A stretch of DNA of 64,000 nt from Eutreptiella sp. 'Long Island Sound 2002' (taxonomy: Eukaryota; Euglenozoa; Euglenophyceae; Eutreptiales; Eutreptiaceae). Position 1 is the first letter of the stretch; each line of letters begins with the position of its first letter. The stretch lies in the NCBI GenBank assembly GCA_964036045.1, contig OZ038379.1, positions 108,764,025 to 108,828,024 of the forward strand, in the 5' to 3' direction. The notes under the pieces are model-generated. The model was not told the origin of the DNA, searched no databases, and saw only the letters and a list, made by a program, of their open reading frames with translations. The position numbers and the translations under genes were made by a program. Positions 1 to 9,415 of the stretch are shown here, piece by piece.

Positions 1-449
1 AGAGCACAACGCTGTTAAACAGCAAGTAGAGCGGGTGGAAGACCAAGTCACAACACCGCTGCCGCTGCAACCCTCCTGAGCAGCCTCAAAGTGCCCTGGG
101 TGTCTGAGAGATCCGGGAGAACTGAAACCTCTCCCCCCGAGTGCCAACCCACACCACTGCTGCGAGCGGTGCAGCTGTACTGCCACCATGCAGCAGCTGG
201 ACCACACCAACACCTGTATGCGGGACAACATCAGGACCAATCAAACCCGCATAGCCCAGTTAAACACGAAGTAACGAGTACCAGCAGGTCCAGCCGCATG
301 GTGCTTCCCCCCCCCACCCAGTCATCGACCCTGCAGTCAAGGATCGGATAACCTCCCTACAAGGGGCCCTGGATGCCCTGGATGAGCGAGTGGGAGCGCT
401 GGACGGGCGCTTGACACAGGTTGAGGCGTAGTGGGATGACGGGCAAGAA

Positions 450-1499
450 GTGGACGACGGGAAGCTCATGGCACCCCCTCCCTTCCACGACCCCCCTGAG
501 GCCTCTGGTCCAGACCAGCGGCCGGCAACCCCTCCTTCTCCAGAGACAGGCCCTTCTCCCATGATGCACACACCATGGTATGTACCTCCTCCCATTGTGC
601 ACACACCACGGCATGTACCGGGTATCAAGACTGAAGCAGGTACGGGTGCAACAAGTAGCACCGGAGCCAGTACGGGTGCAGGGCCAATGCCCACAAGCAT
701 GGAGTGCGAAGGGATGTACAAGGCCAAGGGGCCAAAGACGGCAGCGGCTAGTGCGGAACCACAAGCACAGCTCCTCAAGATGCGGAGTGGTGCCGTCCCA
801 TCGTCATTCGATATGGACTCCGTAGGAATGCAGCCGGAGTCAATGGACCCCAAGGAACACATATCATTTTCCGAGGTTAGGTGTTTCTTTAGCGGTAGCC
901 CCGTAGGGGGATTGAGTACTCTACCGTCACTGGGGGATGGGAAGCCACAGACATTTGTACCACTGCAGCAACACCACCCCTACTCCATCCCTCTGGGCGT
1001 TCAGGAGGGGACAAGTGCCACTGAAGGGGGCCCAACTTGGTCAAGGCACTGTTCTCCATGGACCGCTCGAACATGGAAACGATGGATGGGGATACTGAGG
1101 GGATCGTTAAAGATCTTCCTAAAACGGACAGTTTACGACGGTAACTGGTCGTCCTTTGACCCTCTGTGGCAAGGTTCCAAGGGGTTCTGGTGCAGCAAGA
1201 TCACCCCTAGGGTCTTAGCCTACGTCTTCTGTAGCTGCTTCCCTGACGAGGGACGCCTGTGCGCTTAGTTGGTGCAGGACGCCGGATGGACCTATGAGAT
1301 GGTCTACCGCGTCATCGCCGAAGTGGAAGGGCATAAGGTGTCGGGCAATGAGCTCCAGCAAAAGTGGGCACCCTGGGACATCCCAGGGCCGAAGACCCTA
1401 GCGGGGTACTCATTGTTCATGCTCGTTGACGCCAGTTTTTCTGTAGGGAGTGGGCAATTACCCCCGTACGGGCCAAGCAATTGTGGCGACAGACCTTAG
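450..1499 (+). pseudogene. Gag-like N-terminal and capsid remnant
   Basis: An open frame of 272 codons (450-1268) is rich in Pro, Ser, Thr and Gly, ends at a TAG, and continues in the same frame to 1499 as a more globular Trp- and Leu-containing stretch that could be capsid remnant. I recognise no diagnostic capsid motif. The assignment rests on position, directly upstream of a knuckle-bearing basic stretch and a protease-like ORF. It could instead be a chance frame in GC-rich DNA. Confidence 0.3.
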
Positions 1500-1735
1500 A
1501 GCGGCATGATGGATTGCGTGACAAGCTCACTGAAATTTTTAAGCTGTAGTCCGTACATGGGGGTGAGTTCGCATGGGAAACTGCCAGCAGCTGCATTTTT
1601 ACAAGATGACATCGAGGTAAAAGCTTGCCAGTCAGCAACCACTGCATGAAGTTGTACGCACACGGCCCGTGTACTGCCCGCCCAAGCCCACAGCCAAGAA
1701 GCACCACCCCACAAATGGAAATGAGAAGTTCCAAG

Positions 1736-2126
1736 GGGAATGCTAAAACTGTGGTAAACCTGCCAATAGTACCCAAGATAGCTCGTCCCCGAAGAAGAAT
1801 GGCGCTGATGCAGGCAAAGAGGATGGCAACGGCAATTGCAAGGGCAAAAGCAAGGGCAAGGGTAAGGGCAAAGGCAAGGGCAAGGGTAAAGACCAGAATC
1901 CCAAAGGCCAGGGGAATGCAAAAACATCAGCAACGGTGGTCCCCCCTGGAACACACAGCACACCCTCAGCAAGGACTTGGGTGACATGAACGAGACGGCC
2001 CGTAAGTAAGTCATTACGGCCACGGAGCATGCCATGAAGATGGCTAAGGCGGGCAAATACCTGTGGTATCAAGGGGACCACCACTCTGCTACGTGCCCGA
2101 AGCGATGCCTCTTAAAGGCCTGCTAA
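1736..2126 (+). pseudogene. Nucleocapsid-like remnant: Lys/Gly repeats and broken zinc knuckles
   Basis: One frame reads Cys-stop-Asn-Cys-Gly-Lys at about 1739-1756, a C-x2-C start of a CCHC knuckle with a stop inside it. It then runs into alternating Lys-Gly dipeptides (about 1840-1900). A second knuckle-like motif at 2058-2096 reads Y-L-W-Y-Q-G-D-H-H-S-A-T-C, where the first two expected Cys are Tyr (TAC, TAT). Nucleocapsid domains of Ty3/gypsy elements typically combine basic tracts with CCHC knuckles, so this is read as dead gag C-terminus. The Cys-to-Tyr changes would each be a single G-to-A transition. Confidence 0.45.
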
Positions 2127-2504
2127 GCGACTGCGGATACCCCGACCCATGGCCCGCAAGTCCCGCAAGAGACACAACAGCAAAATGCTAATCGTCAAAG
2201 GCAGAGCCGCAGCGAACAGCCGAAAAAGTGATAGCAGCGTCGAGGAGGGTATCTGACGCTCTGGAAGCGAAAGAAGCGCCAAAAGGCCAGGCTTGTGCAC
2301 GGTGATGGTACTCTACCAGCGGCAGCTAGGCCGGTGTCGGTGGCGACCCCCTCGGTAAAGGATCCACCGGCACTCTGTGCCACAATATCCACGGCAGCCA
2401 TCAAATGGACCACCCTCCACGTTGGCACTACGGAACTGGAGGTACGGTCTATATTGTGTAGGTTGAAGGTCGGGCATGTAACCAAGTGCAAGCCGCAGCA
2501 TTGA

Positions 2505-2984
2505 ATGGACGGCGTCAATGAATTCGTCGTGCAGGGGTCAGCGCAATTGGGCAACGGATCCGAAATCCCTGCATGGGTACTTGCGGATGAGGGCAGCCAA
2601 GCATTTGCGTTGGCACCCACCTCATCTTTCCCACCGGGCACGCTGGTGCCGGCAAGGAAGCCCCTGGCTATCTCCTCAGTGGGTGGACAGCGAGTACCCG
2701 GAGAGAGAATGAAGGCACCGCTGGATCTAGGGCTTGAAGTCAAAGACCAGGGGGGGAACGCAGGTACGTTGATATGTGAGCACGCATACGTGTATGCGGC
2801 TGACATAACCAATGGATTCATAAACGGCTACCCGGGGGTAGCCGGAGTCACGGGTGTGCAGAGTCACCGCTGGTGCCCAAACCTGGATGCCAATCCCAAG
2901 GTGCACTCAAGCAGACTCAGGAGTCACACCCATCACCACAATGAACATTTGTCCCAGAAGGCCCCTGCCACTTGCTGGTGGTGA
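2505..2984 (+). pseudogene. Retropepsin-like protease remnant
   Basis: A 159-codon frame with the layout of a retroviral-type aspartic protease. It has a hydrophobic strand followed by A-D-E-G-S (the usual D-T/S-G active site with Glu at the middle position), an intervening strand region, and a distal F-I-N-G-Y-P segment where working enzymes have a hydrophobic-hydrophobic-G-x-D/P motif. Catalytic Asp and Gly are present, but the central Thr/Ser is lost, so activity is unlikely. It lies downstream of the nucleocapsid-like stretch in the expected gag-PR order. The frame ends at a TGA just before the neighbouring transposon. Confidence 0.45.
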
Positions 2985-3078
2985 CACTATCTCCTCCAAA
3001 TGACCCCTACCCCCTCTATCATTCAGGTTTCTTCAGGCTGCTATCATCTAGCTACTTATTTCTTGTTGAGTACTACCC

Positions 3079-3257
3079 AGTTATGCCTGAGCTTGTTTAT
3101 CTCTGACAGAAAACAAATCACAGTCACAATCACAATTCGCAAAATCAAACTCCTGGGCTTTGAAATTTGTTTCCCATGCAGTGCTTCATTTTGTTTACTG
3201 TTTACCTCCCACTTATGCATGAACTTGTTTATTTCTGAGTTAGAAAACAAAAAAAAA
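3079..3257. repeat. Subterminal direct repeats, two copies
   Basis: Two imperfect ~40-bp copies (about 3079-3118 and 3213-3253) share a core of TTATGC, then A/G-C-TTGTTTAT, TCTGA and an AGAAAACAAA tail. They lie just inside the proposed left end of the DDE transposon and may be transposase-binding subterminal repeats (inference). Confidence 0.4.
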
Positions 3258-3642
3258 CCAATCCCGGAACTCTTGTCCCTGCAGAATCCCTGCACCATGA
3301 AGGCGTATACAGAAAAACCTGGGAACACAAGCATAATGGGCTGTTCAGTGTCAACGTCCACAGCAGTGTGTTCTCTATGTGGTGCTGGAATGGGAGCAAT
3401 GGGAGGAATGGGAGGGAAAAATGGCATTGCACACACACAGGCTTGGTCGTCTTCTGGAGAAGTCCACGACACTGTGGGCACTGTGTGTGAGTACAACGTG
3501 GAAGAGGCATAACAGAAACAATAGCTGCGGTATATCAATCACAGGAGGCCCGCACTGGTACCCCGTACCTCAGACCAGACACACAGAAACTGTGGGAACT
3601 ATGTGTCAGGACAACAAAGGAAAGTCAGGCATGAGACAAAAA

Positions 3643-5085
3643 CTAAGCAGAGTCTGCACTGTTGGCCTGCACCTCAGGAGACATGGGTTCGTCCTCGGGT
3701 TCACATCCAGATTCTGACTCCTCCTGTTGCCGCTGTCTCTTCTGGGCTCGTGCACTGCACGCCTTAGCTGCCTCTTCAGGCTGTTTCTTACGGAGCAGTG
3801 CGACAACGGCAGCAGATTTATAACGTGGCACACGAGCAGGCTTAGGCTTCGGCTTAGAACGGTGTGCGGGTGCATGGACGTGTGCAGCGGGTGGGTCTGA
3901 CAGAAGTGCAGGTGCAAGGGGATCCTCCTCTTCAGCGCTGGAAGCCAGTGCTGCATCAGAGTCCAGTGAGGGATCGGATGCGGCATCCGCGGCATTCAAA
4001 GCATCATCACCAACTGCGACAGATGCAACAGGCTGCAGTGGAGGGGGGAGGTAGATTACTCCTACCGGAACGTCAATGGCGTCCACAGAATCCGTTTGCG
4101 GCATCTGCTGGAGGACAACCTTGAAACTGGATTGAAAGAGCATCTCTGTGTGCGAGTCCTGGCACCACCGAGAGATCCACTGCAGAAGCAGACTCTTGAT
4201 TAATTTGCACGACTTGTCAACACCCGTCCTCGAAGGCGCAGCCCGGTCGTGAACGTTCATGGCGTGACGGATTTTACGTCCTCGGCAAGCAGACCTGATT
4301 GTTGTGCGCAGTGACCTGCTCACCATTTGATCGCCCGGATTGCATAAGTGTGACCTGTTGTAGATGGTGAAGTACACGTACAACGGTCCATTGCTCCATT
4401 TCAACAGCTTCGGGCAGAACGTGCGGCCCTGTACCTTCTCGAGTTGGTTCTTGTCATGGGACATGACGTGGTCCATCACAATAAGATCAGGAAACTGCGA
4501 GCCCAGGCAGTACTTGGTGCGTACAACATCGAGGTCTTGATGGACTCTGACAAGGAGGTCACCAAAGGTAGAACTGGTCTGGCACTTCTTAGGTGAATGT
4601 GTCTGATAGAATCTCGGGTCTACTGCTACTCCATCAGGGAGCTTCACGTGGCACTTCTGCGGTGTGTCGCGCCACATTATCTGCACCGTGATGATGTTAC
4701 CGCTGATTGAGAGAACCGGCGTGCATGTGGCCTGGCGCTTGTCATTGCTCATGCGATCCACCACACGGCCACCTGGAGTGCACATTCCACGTACGCCACC
4801 AGGAAGAAACTGCAGCGGTGTTTCATCAGCAGCCAGGACCTTTGCGGATGGGAGATGCCCACCGTGGAAGCCATCAGGCAGCATCAGACCATGGTCATGT
4901 GGGCTCGCAAGTAGCAGAGAGAGGTCACAGCGCCACACGTTCACCTCTATGATTTCACTTGCTGACAAGAGCATTCGGTCTGTCTGAACACTCCTCAAGT
5001 GACTCATTCCCATACGTCGCTCAGCTTCTCGTGATGGTCGGCTGCTCGCCAATAGGCCATGTGAGGCTGCATACGTGCACTGCAA
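3643..5085 (-). pseudogene. DDE transposase, pogo-like, catalytic and C-terminal part
   Basis: A 480-codon minus-strand frame reads like the catalytic domain of a pogo-type (Tc1/mariner superfamily) transposase, which cuts and rejoins DNA at the element ends. Candidate triad residues are Asp87 in ADETP, Asp205 in VMDHVMSH and Asp252 in NPGDQMVSRS, in the order and context expected for D-D-D pogo enzymes. The C-terminal ~130 residues are acidic and Ala/Pro/Lys-rich and look disordered. The true N-terminus is not in this frame: a family-like helical stretch continues upstream in another frame (5021-5419), so a frameshift separates the two and this copy is probably inactive. The superfamily call rests on the triad context only. 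Confidence 0.55.
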
Positions 5086-5419
5086 CCATCATCAAGGTAT
5101 CAATGTCCACAGGCACGCCCTCAGTTCCCAGCGTCCTCACATACTCCGCAGCCTTGCACTTCTCTTCCGGGTTCAGGGTGGAGCTGCCTCCCCAGCGGTG
5201 ATGAAGGCCATAGCCCTGAAAGACAGTGCATGTGCAGGTGCCCACGGGCAGTCTACGGCTGGTCGGAGGAGGGTAGCGGCGACCTATATGCTTGCAACAG
5301 GCGCACATACTTCTCTTCAGTGACTGATCCACGTCCCAACTGTAGCGGCTGGTCGTGCATCCACACCATATTGTACCCGCACGGCTTGGTATCCTTGCTG
5401 TTCTTTCAAGGTGGCACAC
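5021..5419 (-). pseudogene. Pogo-like transposase N-terminal fragment, out of frame
   Basis: A 132-codon minus-strand frame overlaps the start of the downstream transposase frame by 65 bp in a different phase. Its C-terminal third has an EE-K-A-EYV-L-G-V-P pattern typical of the helical N-terminal region of pogo-like transposases. The overlap suggests one ancestral gene broken by an indel near 5025-5085. Confidence 0.35.
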
Positions 5420-5574
5420 TCCTCACGCTGACTTGCGGACCACTTCAACCAAGCCCGCGGTGAACCCGGTACCAACTGCACAGCTCTTGGACGAGGTTTC
5501 GGGCTGGGCGCTACCGCTGGTGCGGCAGAGGACAAGGAAGGCTGCAAGGTGACAAAGTTCTGCAGGCTCTGGAA

Positions 5575-5636
5575 CTGGGACTGTCAGGCCTCGGACTGTG
5601 AGGACTGGGACTGTGACGACTGGGACTGTGAGGACT
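5575..5636. repeat. Short tandem repeat, GGACTGTGA-type
   Basis: About 60 bp made of imperfect copies of GACTGGGACTGTGAGGACTG. It produces a Val/Thr/Leu/Pro-repetitive minus-strand translation that is not regarded as a gene. Confidence 0.7.
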
Positions 5637-5887
5637 GCAAGCTGGATGACGAGGGCTCGCGTCTGATGAGGTATCGCTGCATCTCTGAGAATTTGGATCG
5701 GGACAGACAAAATGGAAATCAAGTGCTACATTATTAAATGTATTACTTCGTTGGGTAGTAATGAAAAGTTCTGACGTAAAATCTAATATAAATGGCCGAA
5801 GGTTGTCAAGAAAACTTTCCTCGCATTACGTGTCCTACGTCGTCTCGTGCCGCGGGGATTTGATTCGCGGCCCAGCCCGCGACTGGC

Positions 5888-6356
5888 GAAAAAATCAACT
5901 GCGGCCTGCAGCAACTCCGGCCGGTCCTGGGTACCATTTTTGAAGGCGTATGGTCTTCAAGTTGACGCAGTGAATAACTCCTTGGTCAACACATTCGCGT
6001 TCTCTTACGAACCGCTGGCAAGGTGAGCTACCTAGACCGAAACACAGTGGCAGGAGCAGGGAACAGGGAACAGTCATCCTCTCGTCCAGACTCCCTGACC
6101 TGAAAGTCATCAGTCTGTTCAGTCTCCTTCACCCGATACTAGTCAATCAGTCCAACAGACTCTATCCTCGTATCTGCAGATTATAACGGCGCTTCTCAGA
6201 GCTTTTATAACTAGGGAAAAAATCAACTGCGGCCTGCAGCGACTCCGGCCACTCCTGGGTACCCATTCTTGAAGGCGTATGGTCTTCAAGTTGACGGAGT
6301 GAATAACTCCTTGGTCAACACATTCGCGTTCTCTTACGAACCGATGGCAAGGTGAG
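5888..6356. repeat. Tandem 328-bp repeat, first unit and left part of second
   Basis: Block A (5888-6027) is followed by block B (6028-6215) and by a second, nearly identical block A (6216-6356). The matching second block B is found only at 11535-11724. The natural reading is a tandem A-B-A-B array whose second unit was split between A and B by the 5.2-kb insertion at 6357-11522. I do not recognise the repeat family. Confidence 0.8.
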
Positions 6357-6384
6357 GTTTGAGGTTTGAGGTTTGATTTTGCGG
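6357..6384 (-). repeat. (GTTTGAG)n tail at element edge
   Basis: Three GTTTGAG-type units directly follow the 12-bp duplication. Read on the minus strand this is a CAAACCT-repeat 3' tail. Confidence 0.6.
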
Positions 6385-9300
6385 GTACTAGACGCCTTTC
6401 GGCCCCGGGGGGCCACCTGGTCCGGCCAGGTGATATCCTCCCCACCGGGTTCTAGTGGGGGGGCCTCCAAGACGCACCTCCTGCGTTGTGGCGGACTCCC
6501 CCGGGTTCACAGGGCTCGGAGCCCCGTCCTTCCCCGGCTTCCCCGTTTCGCCACTCCCCGGTCAGTGCATCAATTCGCAGCTGTGGCTGCGGGCGCTTAC
6601 CCACCGCGTCGCGCCCCTAATGCGTGGTCGCCCGGGGCGCCGGCACCGCCGGGCCCGTGCTACTGGCTTGTCGCCAGAGGGACCCCCTTGGGCTGGCGCG
6701 GAGGCTGCCTAGCCTCGGGGTTGGGGCGTGGCGCTGTGCGCCACTACTACCTTGGCGGGTGCAGTGCCCCGTCTGTGTGTGCACGGCGCTCGCGGCCGGT
6801 TCGGGGGGTTCGGGCCGGTACCTGGTGTTGTGTCTCTCTCGTTTTCCCCTTCCCGCCCCGCGTGTTCTGCGCTGCGTGTGGCGGGCCGTCCCGTCCGGGT
6901 GTCCCTTACCCTCGCCCGCTGGTACGCCATTCCACACGGTCTGTGCGTTTCGCGCGCTCGGTCTGATTGCCCTTCTTCCGGTTGCCCTTTACGTGTGTGT
7001 GCGCTCGCGCTCCCGCGGCGTCCGCTCCCCCCCCTCCTGGGTGGTGTGGCGTGCGCACCTCGCGCGGTCCCGGCACTGGGCGCTGGTAGGGTCGTTCCAC
7101 GTGGTCCGTGCCCCTCTGCGTGTCCTGCCCCGGTCCCTTGCTCCGTCTGGCGTGCTTGGGGGGGGGCGGTCCAGTCCCGGGTCCCCCCTACTTGGCTTGG
7201 GGTTGTGGGGGTGGCGGTAGGGCGTCCCCGGGGGGGGTGCCTTCTACTGTTGCGAGGGGCGTCTAAGGTCATGCGCTCCCCCTCCCCCGACTGCCCGCCC
7301 ACTGCGCGGGCTGTTGGGGTCCGCTATCCACGTGTTGTGGGCGCGGGCGTGCGGGTGTGGGGGCCCTTCTCCGTCCCCTCGGCCTGCACGCCCTGTGGGG
7401 GCTGCGCGCCGCGGGGCGGGTCCGTGACGTTCGTGCGCCGGCGGGCGGGCTGGGGGGGAAGGGGCGTGCGCCGTACCCCCGTCTGTGCGGCCGGGGGGGC
7501 TGTAGGGCGGGGGGTCGCTCTGCCTCGTTCCGTCCCTCTGCCTTCCCTGGGCAGGTAACAAAGCGGGTGTCACTGGCGTCGTGCTGTTCATGGGGGGCGT
7601 GGCCCCCCATACTACTGCGGTTCGTGCTCGCCGGCCTTCTCTGGGCGCGATCTGTGCGGCGTCCTGGCGCGTTGGCGCGGGCTCGCTTGTTCTCCGCGGC
7701 CCCTGTGGGAGCCGGCGGCAGGGGCGGGGGGGCGGGTCGCGCTCCGGCTCTTCTCTGGGGCGGGGGGGGGGACCATCCCCCCTGCCTCGGGGATTGGGGG
7801 CCGGGGCCCCTGCGGCTTGCGGGCCGCTGGGGGGGTGGGGGGGGGGGGGTCGCGCCGCGGCCTACCTGCTCCCCTTCTGGGTGGCGGCCTGCGGTACTCA
7901 ATCCTGGCCCCCCTCGTGTCGTCGGCGCACTCGCTTCCGGCGTGCGCGTGCGGTCGGGGCCGCGGTGCCACCTTCGGGTGGGGGGGGGTGAGGGGCGGCC
8001 CGTGGACCGCTCCCCCGGGGGCCCCTGCAGACCTGAACCCCCCCTCTGCCCTCCCTGAGACAGCTGTGGTCACGGGAGGGTCATGTAGGGCGTGGCCTCC
8101 ATACTGTTCTGGTGCGCCGCCGTGCGCCGCCCCCAAGCTTGGTGCGCGCGTTGCTCCGGCACGTTGGTGTGGGCTCGCCCTGCGGCCGTGACCCTCGCGG
8201 GAGCAGGCGGCTGGGGGCGCTGGGGCGCGCGGTGTACAGGTCCAGCCGCACCCCCCCCCCCCCCGCGTCGCGGTCCCTTCTGGGGGGGGGCGTCCCCTCG
8301 GCTCCAGGGGGGGCGGAGGGCCGCTCCTGTGGCTCCCAAGCTGGGGGGGGGGGGCGGGGGGGGGGTGGGGGGGCCGCCTCCCCGCCCCCCCGCCCCGTCG
8401 GGCATCGGCCTGCCATTTGTTGTCTCTGGCGTGCCCCCCCGGGGTATACTCGTGCCGTGGGGGTTGCTGGGCGGCCGCGGGCGTCGGGTGCTGTCCGGTC
8501 GGCCGCCGACGGGCCAGTGCGGCAAGGGGGGGAGGGGAGGGGGAGGGGGGGGGAAACGCCCCGCCCTGGTTCGCGCCCCCGTCTTCCCCGGACCGGCCTC
8601 TGATGAAGCCGCTCTGTTTGCGCCGTCCTGGGCACCGCCGGTCCGCCGTCGGCCGATAGCGGGCAGTGCGTGCGGGCGCCTGCCTCGGCCGTGGTGCCCC
8701 CGCACCCCGGGTGCTGCGGCCTCTTCGGGGGGGGTGCGGGGCCGCCGTTTCTTCGGTCTGCCTGTGTTTGCTCTTGGGCCTGAGTGGGAGGGGGGGGGGG
8801 GTGGGGGGGGGCCTCCGGTCCCCTGGCGCCGCCTCCTGACGGCCGGGGGGGGGGGCGGCATGGCGGTCCCAGCCCCGGGGGCCAGCCATCGGCTGGGGGG
8901 TCGCACCCTTCCCCTGCCCCCCTCTACCTAGAGCCGGACCCTCATGCAGGCCTTCGCTGGGGCCCCTCATCCCCCCTGCCGTCGTCGCGCGCCGCTGGCC
9001 GGCCAGGGGCGGCCGTGAGGGTTAGCGGTCAGTGGTTAATGGGCTGCGGGGCAGCAGGTTCCCCCCCGCGCTCGTTGTCTCCGCCCTCCCTCCCGCGGGA
9101 GGTGGCGCGCGCTCCTTCTTCACGGCGTACTGTCGGGGGGACGTGGGTCGGGGGGCCCAGCTCCCCCCTCCACTTTCTGGCGTCCGCCGTCTGGGCCGTC
9201 ACCTGCGCCGCCGGTTATGCCGGGGCTGGGGCTGTGGCGGCGGCAGGTTGCGCCGGCGGTAGCGCCAGTGGGCGAGGGCGCTGCGCAAACCCCGGGGGAG

Positions 9301-9415
9301 CCAGTTGTTGGCGTCCGCATCCGTGATGCGGAGCACCGCTCCCCCTTCCAGGAAGGCCGGCTACGTCGGCTCCCTGTCGGGCCACGCCGCCCGGATCACT
9401 GACCTGAGGACCCTC
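6385..9415. repeat. GC-rich G-run tract, degenerate long repeats, no recognisable gene
   Basis: Three kilobases dominated by runs of six or more G or C, densest at 7700-8900. Similar segments recur at roughly 500-bp steps: CTCTGCCTTCCCTG near 7540 and CTCTGCCCTCCCTG near 8043, each followed by a GGGCGTGGCC...CCATACT segment (about 7595 and 8090). A third, more diverged related stretch may lie near 8590. This suggests an old tandem organisation. Very long open frames exist on both strands here, including 452 codons on the minus strand at 7612-8970, but they are low-complexity Pro/Gly/Arg with no domain, so I do not call genes. Confidence 0.45.

Larger units (their letters stand above)
1..2984 (+). 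mobile_element. Degraded Ty3/gypsy-type gag-protease remnant
   Basis: A relic of a retrotransposon 5' half. In order along the plus strand it holds an open, Pro/Ser/Thr-rich gag-like stretch (450-1268), a short continuation past a stop (1269-1499), a Lys/Gly-rich nucleocapsid-like stretch with broken zinc knuckles (1736-2126) and a retropepsin-like ORF (2505-2984). The parts lie in different frames with stops between them, so the gene is dead. No RT or integrase follows, because a DDE transposon begins at about 3073. The Gag C-terminal layout resembles that of the gag relic at 37-38.4 kb, so both may belong to one clade (inference). No LTR was recognised at either side. Confidence 0.55.
3073..5758 (-). 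mobile_element. Pogo/Tc1-mariner-type DDE transposon
   Basis: The transposase (minus strand, 3643-5419) is bracketed by a 7-bp terminal inverted repeat: CTACCCA at 3073-3079 and TGGGTAG at 5752-5758. Both are flanked by TA (3071-3072 and 5759-5760), the target dinucleotide of Tc1/mariner/pogo elements. The inverted match does not extend further, so the exact ends are tentative, but the TA-plus-repeat at both sides of a DDE gene is encouraging. A subterminal direct repeat sits just inside the left end. Confidence 0.45.

Noticed and set aside
7612-8970. 452-codon minus-strand ORF
   Set aside because: Pure Pro/Arg/Gly/Ala low complexity in a GC-rich G-run tract, where stops are rare. Equally long frames exist on the other strand.
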